A stretch of DNA of 6,213 nucleotides from contig CANGSD010000083.1 in assembly GCA_947455875.1 (NCBI GenBank), forward strand, positions 1-6,213. Reading direction: 5' to 3'. Positions 5,795-6,213 of the stretch are shown one piece after another. The stretch is from Comamonadaceae bacterium. Lineage in GTDB: Bacteria; Pseudomonadota; Gammaproteobacteria; Burkholderiales; Burkholderiaceae. The notes beneath the pieces are model-generated. The model did no database searches, was not told where the DNA came from, and saw only the letters and a list, made by a program, of their open reading frames with translations. Every line of letters begins with the position of its first letter. Within the stretch, counting starts at the first letter, position 1. Made by a program: the position numbers and the translations under genes.

Positions 5795-6213
5795 ATGGCG
5801 ACCCAGACCTATTCCATCAGCGACCTGGCCCAGGAATTCGACCTCACCACGCGCGCGATGCGCTTTTACGAGGACATGGGGTTGCTACAGCCTCAGCGCA
5901 CCGGCCCCGGCGGGCGCAACCGCACCTACAGCGCCCGCGACCGCACCCGTCTGAAGCTCACGCTGCGCGCCAAGCGGCTGGGGCTGTCGCTGTCGGAGGC
6001 GCGCGAGATCATCGACATGTACGACAGCCCGCGCGACACCGGCCCGCAGCTGCGCAAGTTCCTGGACGTGCTGGCCCAGCACCGACGTCAGCTCGAGGAG
6101 CAGATGGCCGACCTCGAGGCCAACCTCGAAGAGGTCAAGGCCCACGAACGCGAAGCCCGTACCTTGCTGACGCGCGCGGGCAAGGCGCCCCGGGGCAAGG
6201 CTGTCGCGGCATA
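5795..6213 (+). CDS. liuR: MerR-family regulator, LiuR-like (3' end cut at window edge)
   Basis: The frame gives 139 residues and then a codon starting 'ta' at 6212-6213, so the stop (TAA or TAG) is probably one base beyond the window. The N-terminus is a MerR winged helix-turn-helix: YSISDLAQEFDLTTRAMRFYEDMGLL (6-31), with a wing in RTGPGGRNRTYS (35-46) and LKLTLRAKRLGLSLSEAREIIDMYD (53-77). A long charged coiled coil (about 88-125) is the usual dimer helix. There is no cysteine at all, which argues against a metal- or redox-sensing MerR. The pattern, including IIDMYD, resembles LiuR, which controls leucine/isovalerate degradation genes in proteobacteria and often precedes the isovaleryl-CoA dehydrogenase gene; that neighbour would lie just past the window. 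Family is certain, the LiuR name is by recognition. No clear ribosome site precedes the ATG. Confidence 0.85.
   Translation, partial: MATQTYSISDLAQEFDLTTRAMRFYEDMGLLQPQRTGPGGRNRTYSARDRTRLKLTLRAKRLGLSLSEAREIIDMYDSPRDTGPQLRKFLDVLAQHRRQLEEQMADLEANLEEVKAHEREARTLLTRAGKAPRGKAVAA

Noticed and set aside
5885..6145. 86-residue minus-strand frame opposite the MerR gene
   Set aside because: It is antisense to a clear MerR helix-turn-helix and coiled coil, and has no family features of its own.
5795..6213. Metal-responsive MerR (CueR, ZntR or MerR proper)
   Set aside because: The protein has no cysteine, and its sequence around the dimer helix fits the LiuR-like branch.

Overview
The window is a dense, GC-rich piece of bacterial chromosome with strong G/C preference at third codon positions. 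Protein style and gene order point to a betaproteobacterium, most likely Burkholderiales and probably Comamonadaceae (for example a Hydrogenophaga- or Acidovorax-like organism). This assignment is by recognition, not by search. There is no mobile element, RNA gene, CRISPR array or long non-coding stretch. The only real intergenic region is 115 bp (5680-5794).

Positions 1-4610 hold a tightly packed plus-strand cluster: the 3' end of glyQ, then glyS, gmhB, a plsC-like acyltransferase and a YgjP/SprT-type zinc metallopeptidase. Junctions are 5 bp, a 4 bp ATGA overlap, 2 bp and a 29 bp overlap, so this is almost certainly one operon whose promoter lies upstream of the window. It combines both subunits of the bacterial-type glycyl-tRNA synthetase, an ADP-heptose (LPS core) pathway phosphatase, a phospholipid acyltransferase and an uncharacterised metallopeptidase.

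Positions 4582-5679 hold a minus-strand metallo-beta-lactamase-fold hydrolase that meets the metallopeptidase tail to tail, with 29 bp of shared coding sequence. It is divergent from a MerR-family regulator (5795 to the window end), which resembles LiuR, the regulator of leucine/isovalerate catabolism genes in proteobacteria. The regulator's final codon begins with 'ta' and is cut by the window edge. The shared 115 bp region contains two overlapping MerR/LiuR-like palindromes inside a plausible sigma-70 promoter for the regulator and immediately in front of the hydrolase start codon, suggesting that the regulator controls itself and the hydrolase.

Most of the window is ordinary housekeeping. 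The points most worth a second look are a beta-clamp-like QLxLxL motif on the disordered N-terminal tail of the SprT-type protease, which recalls the PCNA-binding motif of eukaryotic SPRTN, and the tandem operator between the hydrolase and the MerR regulator.
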